Assembly (NCBI GenBank): GCA_039914705.1
Contig: JBDSOT010000137.1
Coordinates: forward strand, 1-5,002
Source of the DNA: JBDSTW01 sp039914705
GTDB taxonomy: Bacteria > Pseudomonadota > Gammaproteobacteria > SURF-13
Direction of reading: 5' to 3'
Length of the DNA stretch: 5,002 nt
The notes beneath the pieces are model-generated. The model worked only from the letters and a program-made list of their open reading frames with translations, ran no database searches and was not told where the DNA came from. Positions 1-5,002 of this stretch are shown piece by piece. The position numbers were made by a program, and so were the translations under genes. The first letter of the stretch is position 1. Each line of letters starts with the position of its first letter.

Positions 1-344
1 ATGTGAAAGACGTATCACGGACGATTAAAATCACTGCCCAAGATATGAAATTTATCCCTGCTATTTTAGACGTTCAGGCCGGTGAAACGGTGCGCTTCGT
101 CGTGACCAACATGGGGCCATCGAAGCATGAATTCGTCATCGGCGAAGATACCGGCGGACAGGCCGAAGCAGAGGGAACGGAGGCTCATGAAGACGCTGGG
201 GAGACTAATGAAATCGAACTCGGCGTAGGCGAAACCAAGGAACTCATCTGGGCCTTCAATAGCGCGCGGGAAGTGGAGTTTTCCTGTCACCAACCCGGCC
301 ATTACGAAGCGGGTATGCTAGGTACGATTGCTGTCAAATCTTAG
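1..344 (+). CDS. Cupredoxin (plastocyanin/azurin-like), 5' truncated
   Basis: This is a small blue-copper-type protein, expected in the periplasm, where such proteins carry electrons or bind copper. Counting from the GTG at position 3, 113 residues are visible. The beta-sandwich has a type 1 copper ligand set: His42 (in KHEF), Cys95, His100 and Met105 in the pattern C-x2-PGH-x4-M near the C-terminus. No signal peptide is visible, and the sequence begins almost at the first beta strand (SRTIKITAQDMKF). Relatives normally have a leader and a short linker before this point, so the real start most likely lies upstream of the window and the GTG at 3 is internal. Between the first His and the Cys there is an acidic loop (about residues 48-72, many Glu/Asp, one His) where relatives often have a Met/His-rich loop. 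The partner and redox role are unknown. The stop codon TAG at 342-344 overlaps a strong Shine-Dalgarno sequence. Confidence 0.85.
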   Translation, partial: VKDVSRTIKITAQDMKFIPAILDVQAGETVRFVVTNMGPSKHEFVIGEDTGGQAEAEGTEAHEDAGETNEIELGVGETKELIWAFNSAREVEFSCHQPGHYEAGMLGTIAVKS

Positions 345-349
345 GAGGT
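343..349 (+). promoter_or_regulatory. Orphan perfect Shine-Dalgarno (AGGAGGT)
   Basis: AGGAGGT overlaps the cupredoxin stop codon. No ATG, GTG or TTG lies at a usable distance: the next ATG is at 393 and the first convincing gene start is at 483. An AT-rich stretch with an A run and a T run (352-364) follows directly. The site may be a relic of a lost downstream gene or simply chance; no product can be assigned. Confidence 0.35.
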
Positions 350-408
350 CTAAAAATCTTTTTTCGTCTTCTTTCGAGAGATTCATTAATTTATGCAGAG
401 CTTCTGTA

Positions 409-460
409 TTGATGGACACCTTGACATAGAAAATATACTATACCCCAGTATTGTATATAA
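409..460 (+). promoter_or_regulatory. Probable promoter region of the dmeR operon
   Basis: This AT-rich segment holds good promoter hexamers, but no single pair is ideal. TATACT (434-439) is a near-consensus -10 with TTGATG (409-414) 19 bases upstream. A perfect -35-like TTGACA lies at 421-426, but it has no good -10 at 16-18 bases. TATATA (454-459) is another -10 candidate with a poor -35. The predicted operator at 435-451 overlaps all reasonable -10 choices, which fits a repressor blocking polymerase. The exact transcription start cannot be chosen from sequence. Confidence 0.45.
435..451 (+). promoter_or_regulatory. Predicted CsoR/RcnR/FrmR-type operator
   Basis: The inverted repeat ATACT-N7-AGTAT surrounds ATACCCC. 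Read on the minus strand, the core is TACT-GGGG-TAT-AGTA, which has the 15-bp length and layout known for RcnR sites (TACT, G-tract, AGTA). An outer inverted pair, ATATAC (433-438) and GTATAT (453-458), extends the symmetry. The site lies 31 bases upstream of the start of a gene encoding a repressor of exactly this family, so autoregulation is likely. The assignment is by pattern and position only; the G-tract is shorter than in E. coli RcnR sites. Confidence 0.65.
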
Positions 461-482
461 CGCAGGTATTGCAGGATTATGC

Positions 483-761
483 ATGGCCCATACAGTCAGA
501 GATAAAAAAAAACTGCTTAACCGTGTGCGCCGCCTGCGCGGCCAACTTGATGCCCTGGAAACAGCGCTCGACAAAGAGCACGACTGCCACGCAATACTAC
601 AATTGATTGCGGCCTGCCGCGGTGCCATCAATGGAATCATGGCGGAGGTTATTGAAGGTCATATTCGCATGCACGTCATCGATCCTGATCTTAAACCCAC
701 GTCGGAACAAACCAATGCAGCCCAGGATTTGATCGACGTGCTGCGCGTGTATCTTAAATAG
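483..761 (+). CDS. dmeR: DmeR/RcnR-like Ni/Co-responsive repressor (CsoR/RcnR/FrmR family)
   Basis: This is an all-helical DNA-binding repressor of 92 residues, the usual family length. Such proteins act as tetramers in the cytoplasm and leave their operator when the effector binds. The start at 483 is chosen because MAHTVRDKKKLLNRVRR lines up with the RcnR/FrmR N-terminus and has AGGA at 473-476 before it. The in-frame ATG at 393 would add 30 unrelated residues and put the promoter and operator inside the gene. Metal-ligand positions visible are His3, Cys35, His60 and His64, the RcnR pattern for Ni(II)/Co(II). CsoR has Cys-His-Cys, and FrmR lacks His3 and His64. The helix with RVRRLRGQLDALE and the segment RGAINGIMAEVIEGH are family hallmarks and look closer to FrmR than to E. 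coli RcnR. The gene is followed after 48 bases by a DmeF-like exporter gene, matching the known dmeRF pair of rhizobia. The family call is firm; metal specificity is inferred. Confidence 0.85.
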   Translation: MAHTVRDKKKLLNRVRRLRGQLDALETALDKEHDCHAILQLIAACRGAINGIMAEVIEGHIRMHVIDPDLKPTSEQTNAAQDLIDVLRVYLK

Positions 762-809
762 CGGCCGTCATGCAATCGTACTTACCGGAACGACAATAAC
801 GAGGCAACG

Positions 810-1931
810 ATGGATAAGCATCCTCACGATGAAGCAGGGCATGAGCATAATCAACCAGATCATGATCAAAAATTTATAAATTCTCCGTCCTCCACTCCTT
901 CGCATAAGCACTCTGCGAGCACCCATGACCACGGGACACGGGGTAGTCACGATGATCATGATCATGCTGATCACCCTCATGGCTCAGGTCTATTCGGCTG
1001 GTTGCGCAATCTTTACGGTGGCCACTCACACAGCGTGGCAGACAAGATTGATGATGCCATGGAGTCTAACGAGCGCGGCATCTGGGCGCTCAAGATTTCT
1101 CTCATCGGCCTTAGCGTAACGGCGCTGTTTCAAGTTGTTGTCGTATTTTTTTCAGGGTCGGTTGCCCTGCTGGCAGACACCATTCACAACTTTGCCGACG
1201 CGGCCACGAGTATCCCCCTATGGATTGCCTTCGCGCTGGCGCGACGCGGTGCAAGTCGACGCTTCACCTACGGCTACGGCAAGACGGAAGACATCGCCGG
1301 TGTAGCGATTGTGCTGGTCATTTTTGCCTCTGCCTGCGTCGCCGCTTATCAGTCAGTCATCAAGATTATTAATCCACAGCCGATGGAATATCTGGGCTGG
1401 GTGGCGGCTGCGGCAATCATCGGCTTCATCGGTAATGAACTCGTGGCAATATTTCGTATTCGGGTCGGCAAGGAAATCGGTTCGGCGGCATTGATTGCCG
1501 ACGGGCAACATTCACGCGTGGACGGCTTTACCAGCCTCGCCGTACTCATCGGAGTGTTCGGCGTATGGGTCGGTTGGCCCATCCTCGATCCGCTGGTCGG
1601 CATCGCTATCACCATCGCTATCCTGTTCATCGTAAAAGATGCGGCCAAGTCTGTTTGGGCACGCTTGATCGACGGCATCGAGCCGGAGATCATCGCGGAA
1701 ATAGAACATGCGCCTATGCATGTCGAGGGTGTACGCGAGGTCAACAAGGTGCGCGCCCGCTGGGTTGGCCATAGAGTTTACGCCGACCTGGAAATCGGTG
1801 TCGATCCAGACCTGCCGGTAAGCGCGGCGCATGCTATTACAGTGGCCGTCGAACAGTCACTGCGCGAACATGTGCGTACCTTCGGCGGTGCCGTGATACA
1901 AGTTGCCCCGGCCAAAAAGATTAGTCACTAA
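810..1931 (+). CDS. dmeF: DmeF-like cation diffusion facilitator (Co/Ni exporter)
   Basis: This is an inner-membrane CDF antiporter expected to move a divalent cation from cytoplasm to periplasm in exchange for protons. It has 373 residues and the start has GAGG five bases upstream. Residues 1-74 are cytoplasmic and hold 16 histidines, many as HDH, DHDH or HPH, probably a metal-capturing tail. Six membrane segments follow at roughly 91-113, 117-144, 162-184, 195-216, 224-253 and 257-275. The transport site is read as His126/Asp130 in TM2 (HNFAD) and His234/Asp238 in TM5 (HSRVD). The ADTIHNFADA region, Arg-rich loop and His-rich tail resemble DmeF. A C-terminal ferredoxin-like cytoplasmic domain spans about 278-373. 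The His common near the end of this domain in many CDF proteins appears as Gln364 here. Pairing with the upstream RcnR-type repressor supports Co(II)/Ni(II) as substrate; Zn(II) remains possible from the HD-HD site alone. Confidence 0.85.
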   Translation: MDKHPHDEAGHEHNQPDHDQKFINSPSSTPSHKHSASTHDHGTRGSHDDHDHADHPHGSGLFGWLRNLYGGHSHSVADKIDDAMESNERGIWALKISLIGLSVTALFQVVVVFFSGSVALLADTIHNFADAATSIPLWIAFALARRGASRRFTYGYGKTEDIAGVAIVLVIFASACVAAYQSVIKIINPQPMEYLGWVAAAAIIGFIGNELVAIFRIRVGKEIGSAALIADGQHSRVDGFTSLAVLIGVFGVWVGWPILDPLVGIAITIAILFIVKDAAKSVWARLIDGIEPEIIAEIEHAPMHVEGVREVNKVRARWVGHRVYADLEIGVDPDLPVSAAHAITVAVEQSLREHVRTFGGAVIQVAPAKKISH

Positions 1932-1963
1932 TGGAAACATTCATCTTTCAGACTATGACATGA
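1931..1963 (+). other. Bridging 10-codon mini-ORF (METFIFQTMT)
   Basis: The ATG at 1931-1933 shares one base with the dmeF stop TAA (TAATG). Its own stop TGA at 1961-1963 overlaps the ATG of the TPR gene (ATGA). It therefore fills the whole gap between the two genes in one reading frame. No good Shine-Dalgarno precedes either start. This arrangement could pass terminating ribosomes from dmeF to the next gene by reinitiation. It is very short and may be coincidence; there is no evidence that the peptide itself has a role. Confidence 0.35.
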
Positions 1964-3153
1964 TACGTCGTATTCGAATCCTGATTTTATTTTTAAACGT
2001 CAATGCCGTGCTGCTTGCGCCATTGGCATTTGCCGATCCCTACATACCCAGAAATCAGGCCGATATTCTTGAGCATCTGCCCTTCAAACCCGGGGATCCG
2101 TCGATGCGCGAATTACGTCAGCAGCGCACTGTGCTGGCACGCGCACCCGACAATGCGTTGTTGGCCGCGCAGAGCGCACGTGACTACATCAAGCAAGGGC
2201 GCGCGCAGGGCGATCCACGCTACTTCGGCTATGCACAGGGGGCGCTCAACCCTTGGTGGCACCTGGAAAATCCACCGTCCGACATTCTGTTTCTGCGCGC
2301 GACGTTGCGCCAGACCAGCCATGATTTTAACGGTGCCCTTGCCGACCTGGACCGTCTGCTCGCACAGCATCCGGACAATCTGAACGGCTGGCTTGCACGC
2401 GCCATTATCTTGCAGGTGCGCGGTGATTATGGCGAGGCAAAAAAGAGTTGCGCGCCATTACTGCAAAATAGGAGTTTGCAACTCATGGCGCAGTCCTGCA
2501 TCAACAGCGTTGCCAGCTTCGACGGCGCCGCGCAGGCTAGTTATAATGCGTTACACAGCACATTGCAAAACGTGCGCAAGCCTACGCCCGAAGATCGTCA
2601 GTGGGCGCTGACAATATTGGCGGACATCGCGGTGCGCACCGGCCAGGCGGCGCTGGCCGAACAGCATTTTAACGATGCCCTCGCCCTGGGGCGCGATAAT
2701 TGGCTGCTCGGGGCGTACGCGGACTTTCTGCTTGATCAGCATCGTCCAATGGAAGTTATCGAATTACTCAAGGACGAGGTCAATGTGGACAATCTGCTGT
2801 TGCGCCTGACGCTCGCCGAACAAGCGGTGAATGCGCCGACGCTGTCGAAGCATGTTGTGATGCTACGCGAGCGTTTTGCGGCAAGCCGCCTGCGCAACGA
2901 TATGCGCCATCGGCGCGAAGAAGCCCGCTTTACCTTGCATATCCTTCACGAACCCCGGCAAGCCCTGAAACTCGCACAGGAAAATTGGGCCGTGCAACGC
3001 GAACCCGAGGATGCGCGTATTTTGCTGGCCGCGGCCCTCGCCGCCGAAGACCGGCGCGCCGCGCAGCCGGTATTGGAATTTATCGCACGCAATCAACTGG
3101 AAGATGTATACCTCGAAGCCCTCGTCAAACAAGTCGAGGCCTTATCTAAGTGA
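1960..3153 (+). CDS. Exported TPR-repeat protein, unknown function
   Basis: This 397-residue protein starts with a Sec-type signal peptide: an Arg-rich n-region (MIRRIR), a hydrophobic core and likely cleavage after LAFA (residue 25), giving a periplasmic protein. The ATG at 1960 is preferred over the in-frame ATG at 1903, which lies inside dmeF and would place 19 polar residues before the signal peptide. The mature part is helical with TPR-like repeats. Clear ones lie at about 108-172 (LRATLRQTSHDFNGALADLD, then GWLARAIILQVRGDYGEA) and about 215-275 (ADIAVRTGQAALAEQHFNDAL). Two cysteines near the second repeat could form a disulfide. TPR domains bind other proteins, so a scaffold or chaperone role is plausible. 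The GTGA overlap with the next gene suggests that the two products work together. No enzymatic motif is seen and no specific name can be given. Confidence 0.8.
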   Translation: MIRRIRILILFLNVNAVLLAPLAFADPYIPRNQADILEHLPFKPGDPSMRELRQQRTVLARAPDNALLAAQSARDYIKQGRAQGDPRYFGYAQGALNPWWHLENPPSDILFLRATLRQTSHDFNGALADLDRLLAQHPDNLNGWLARAIILQVRGDYGEAKKSCAPLLQNRSLQLMAQSCINSVASFDGAAQASYNALHSTLQNVRKPTPEDRQWALTILADIAVRTGQAALAEQHFNDALALGRDNWLLGAYADFLLDQHRPMEVIELLKDEVNVDNLLLRLTLAEQAVNAPTLSKHVVMLRERFAASRLRNDMRHRREEARFTLHILHEPRQALKLAQENWAVQREPEDARILLAAALAAEDRRAAQPVLEFIARNQLEDVYLEALVKQVEALSK

Positions 3154-4289
3154 AATATTTGTGGTTAGCGCTTATCGCTTTTTTTCTGTGCGCCGCCCCG
3201 GCTTACGCCCACAAACCGAGCGACAGTTATTTACGCTTAAGTGTCCATGACAACCGCATTCAGGGCCAGTGGGACGTGGCGCTGCGCGATCTTGATTATG
3301 CCATCGGCCTCGATAAAAACGATGATCGCGCGATAACCTGGGGCGAGTTACAGGAACGCCAGACAGCGGTCGCTGAATATGTATTACCGCGTCTCACGGT
3401 CACTGCGGACGGTGCGAAGTGCACGAGCAACGCCACTGGCCAGTTAGTCGACAATCACACCGACGGTGCTTACGCAGTGCTACGCTTCGTCGCGGATTGT
3501 CCCCGGCCACCGCTCAAACTGGAACTGAATTACAGCCTGTTTGCCGACCTCGACCCGCAACATCGTGGACTGTTACGCCTGGATTATAAAGGCCAGACGC
3601 GCACCGCCATCTTCGGCCCTGATCAGCCCCGTCAGGAATTTAAACTAGGCACGCTCACGCCTTGGCAGCAATTCGTGGACTTCGCGCGCGAGGGGGTCTG
3701 GCATATCTGGATTGGCTATGATCACATTCTATTTCTAATCGCCCTGCTCTTACCTTCTGTGCTGCGACGTCGGCGCGAACAACTTGCCTGGCGCTGGGAG
3801 GCTGTCACTGCATTCCGGCCGGCACTGTGGAACGTATTGAAGATTGTCACCGCATTTACGCTTGCCCATTCGATTACCTTAAGCCTAGCCGCCTTGGGAG
3901 TCATCAATTTACCGTCGCGACTGGTGGAGTCGGTGATTGCCGCCTCGATTGTGGTCGGTGCCTTGAATAATATTTATCCGGTAGTCATAAACAGATTGTG
4001 GATGGTGGCGTTTTTCTTCGGGCTGATCCACGGCTTCGGGTTTGCCAGCGTGCTCGTAGATTTGGGCCTGCCGCAGAATGCCTTATTGCTTGCGTTGGTG
4101 GGCTTTAATGTTGGTGTGGAGATCGGCCAGCTCGCCATCGTTGCGGTATTCCTGCCGCTCGCGTTCGGGCTGCGCCGCTCGTGGTTTTATCAGCGCATCG
4201 TGCTGGTACTAGGTTCCGCGATCATCGCGCTGGTGGCTCTGACATGGATGCTGGAGCGAATATTTAATTTCAAGGTGTTGCCGTTTTGA
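3150..4289 (+). CDS. HupE/UreJ_2 family membrane protein with periplasmic EF-hand-like domain
   Basis: This 379-residue protein starts with GTG overlapping the TPR gene stop (GTGA); GAGG lies ten bases upstream. A signal peptide ends at AYA (residue 20), so the mature protein would begin His21-Lys-Pro-Ser-Asp. Residues 21 to about 175 form a soluble periplasmic domain with an EF-hand-type loop at 55-66 (DKNDDRAITWGE: Asp55, Asn57, Asp59, Thr63, Glu66). Six or seven membrane segments follow from about 190 to 372. Conserved-looking polar membrane residues are His185 and Asp191-His192 (HIWIGYDH), His240 (TLAHS), His294 (IHGFGFA) and Glu324. This layout matches the HupE/UreJ_2 family. HupE/UreJ proteins are linked to nickel or cobalt passage, but this longer branch has no established substrate. 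Co-location with a Ni/Co repressor and exporter supports a metal role. The gene ends in tandem stops TGA TAG (4287-4292). Confidence 0.82.
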   Translation: MKYLWLALIAFFLCAAPAYAHKPSDSYLRLSVHDNRIQGQWDVALRDLDYAIGLDKNDDRAITWGELQERQTAVAEYVLPRLTVTADGAKCTSNATGQLVDNHTDGAYAVLRFVADCPRPPLKLELNYSLFADLDPQHRGLLRLDYKGQTRTAIFGPDQPRQEFKLGTLTPWQQFVDFAREGVWHIWIGYDHILFLIALLLPSVLRRRREQLAWRWEAVTAFRPALWNVLKIVTAFTLAHSITLSLAALGVINLPSRLVESVIAASIVVGALNNIYPVVINRLWMVAFFFGLIHGFGFASVLVDLGLPQNALLLALVGFNVGVEIGQLAIVAVFLPLAFGLRRSWFYQRIVLVLGSAIIALVALTWMLERIFNFKVLPF

Positions 4290-4302
4290 TAGGCAATCAA
4301 TC

Positions 4303-4322
4303 CAGCGTTATGTTATGCGCTG
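4303..4322. repeat. Short inverted repeat CAGCG...CGCTG
   Basis: A 5-bp stem (4303-4307 with 4318-4322) closes a 10-base loop that is a tandem TTATG. It lies just 3' of the HupE/UreJ_2 gene. The stem is weak and no T-tract follows, so it is at most part of a 3' end structure. Confidence 0.25.
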
Positions 4323-4340
4323 CTGCCTTGAGCAAACCGC

Positions 4341-4367
4341 GTCGGCATTATTTTTATCGCTGCCGAC
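4341..4367. repeat. Hairpin after the operon, possible 3' end structure
   Basis: GTCGGCA (4341-4347) pairs perfectly with TGCCGAC (4361-4367) around a 13-base T-rich loop. It lies about 50 bases after the last stop of the run and before the TauE-type gene. There is no T-run on either side, so it is not a classical intrinsic terminator. It could stabilise the mRNA end or help Rho-dependent termination. The rest of 4290-4452 shows no gene. Confidence 0.4.
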
Positions 4368-4404
4368 CATCTAGAACGGCTCATAAGCCCATCGCGTTAC
4401 AGAC

Positions 4405-4433
4405 TTGATTTTCTTGAAAAATGCACTTAGTAA
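4405..4433 (+). promoter_or_regulatory. Weak promoter candidate for the TauE-type gene
   Basis: TTGATT (4405-4410) is followed after 17 bases by TAGTAA (4428-4433), a poor -10. The segment down to the ATG at 4453 is AT-rich and has no Shine-Dalgarno, so the leader would be very short. A separate promoter is plausible because of the 163-base gap and the hairpin upstream. Confidence 0.25.
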
Positions 4434-4452
4434 TTACGAACGATAAATATAA

Positions 4453-5002
4453 ATGCCGCTAACTGACATCGCATACCTCGCTATCCTCATCTTCGCGGCC
4501 GCCGTGCTCTATTCCTCCGTTGGGCACGGGGGCGCATCGGCCTACATCGCGGCAATGGCCTTGCTGGGTGTGGCACCCGAGGTGATGAAGCCGACGGCCC
4601 TGGTGCTGAATATACTGGTGGCCAGTATTGGTACCGTCCGCTTCGCACAGGCAGGTTATTTTTCGTGGCGGGCGCTGTGGCCGTTTCTGGCCGGGTCGAT
4701 GCCGCTGGCGTTTATCGGCGGGGCGATCACCCTGCCGGGCGGGGCGTATAAAGTAGTGGTAGGCGTAATTCTATTATTTGCCGCTGTCTGGCTGGCCTTA
4801 CCTGAGCGGGTAAAATCAGAACGCCCTTCGCGCTTTCCACTCATACCCATTGCACCCGCCATCGGTGTCGGGGGGGTGATCGGCTTGTTGTCCGGCCTTA
4901 CGGGAACCGGCGGGGGCATCTTCCTCAGTCCGCTACTCATCTTCAGCCACTGGGCCAGGATGCGCGAGAGTGCCGGGGTGTGTGCGCCGTTTATTCTGGC
5001 GA
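4453..5002 (+). CDS. TauE/SafE family permease, 3' truncated
   Basis: The open frame starts at ATG 4453 and runs without stop past the window end, giving 183 residues of an expected 240-270. Members are inner-membrane carriers for sulfite, sulfonates or related organic anions; the substrate here is unknown. The family's internal duplication is visible. The first half begins with a membrane helix (about 5-24) and YSSVGHGGASAYIAAMALLG (20-39), followed by MKPTALVLNILVASIGTVRF. The second half begins with a membrane helix and GLLSGLTGTGGGIFLSPLLI (144-163). At least four membrane segments are visible. No Shine-Dalgarno precedes the ATG, but no better start exists because the first helix begins immediately. 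Separation from the metal operon by a 163-base gap suggests an independent unit. Confidence 0.88.
   Translation, partial: MPLTDIAYLAILIFAAAVLYSSVGHGGASAYIAAMALLGVAPEVMKPTALVLNILVASIGTVRFAQAGYFSWRALWPFLAGSMPLAFIGGAITLPGGAYKVVVGVILLFAAVWLALPERVKSERPSRFPLIPIAPAIGVGGVIGLLSGLTGTGGGIFLSPLLIFSHWARMRESAGVCAPFILA

Noticed and set aside
393..482. Upstream in-frame ATG at 393 as start of the repressor gene
   Set aside because: It would add 30 residues with no family match and place the operator and promoter in the coding region. The family N-terminus begins exactly at 483 with a ribosome site in front.
386..640. Minus-strand open frame of 84 codons opposite the repressor gene
   Set aside because: It runs antisense over the repressor and operator, has no recognisable domain and is best seen as a coding shadow.
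859..972. Two perfect GATCATGATC palindromes (859-868, 954-963) and five GATC sites in a short span
   Set aside because: They arise from His/Asp codon runs (CAT, GAT) in the His-rich tail of the exporter, so no separate DNA function is needed to explain them.
1903..1959. Upstream in-frame ATG at 1903 for the TPR gene
   Set aside because: It lies within dmeF and would put 19 polar residues ahead of a clear signal peptide that starts at 1960.
3150..4289. HupE/UreJ similarity read as a hydrogenase or urease accessory gene
   Set aside because: No hydrogenase or urease genes are in the window, and the long exported domain marks the separate HupE/UreJ_2 branch.
4656..4940. Minus-strand open frame of 94 codons opposite the permease gene
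   Set aside because: The plus-strand frame has clear TauE/SafE repeats over the same span, and the minus-strand product is low complexity (Pro/Thr/Gly).
1..5002. CRISPR array, tRNA/rRNA genes, insertion sequence or phage genes
   Set aside because: No regularly spaced repeats, no RNA gene signatures, and no transposase or phage protein motifs were seen.

Overview
The window looks like chromosomal DNA of a Gram-negative bacterium, most likely a beta- or gammaproteobacterium. GC is moderate, start sites have Shine-Dalgarno sequences, signal peptides are of the Gram-negative type, and the protein families are typical of Proteobacteria. Genus cannot be set from the sequence. All genes are on the + strand.

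Layout: (1) 1-344, the 3' part of a periplasmic plastocyanin/azurin-like cupredoxin gene whose start and signal peptide lie outside the window. (2) 345-482, an AT-rich control region with an orphan Shine-Dalgarno at its left edge and, at 435-451, an inverted repeat with a C-tract that resembles the operators of the CsoR/RcnR/FrmR repressor family. (3) 483-4289, a tight four-gene run: a DmeR/RcnR-like Ni/Co-responsive repressor (true start 483), a DmeF-like cation diffusion facilitator with a His-rich N-terminus, an exported TPR protein, and a HupE/UreJ_2-type membrane protein with a periplasmic N-terminal domain. (4) 4290-4452, an intergenic stretch with two small hairpins. (5) 4453-5002, the 5' part of a TauE/SafE family permease gene, cut by the window end.

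Proposed working model: without metal, the repressor sits on the operator in front of its own gene. Ni(II) or Co(II) bound by His3/Cys35/His60/His64 would release it and switch on the run. The CDF protein would then move the ion from cytoplasm to periplasm, where the TPR protein and the HupE/UreJ_2 protein could handle it further. dmeR-dmeF pairing is known; joining it to a TPR plus HupE/UreJ_2 pair through overlapping starts and stops is the most interesting aspect here. The junctions are TAATG at 1929-1933, ATGA at 1960-1963 and GTGA at 3150-3153. The last two genes have no firmly assigned biochemical role. The HupE/UreJ_2 protein carries a canonical-looking EF-hand loop and a predicted mature N-terminal histidine. 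The flanking cupredoxin and TauE genes probably belong to other transcription units.
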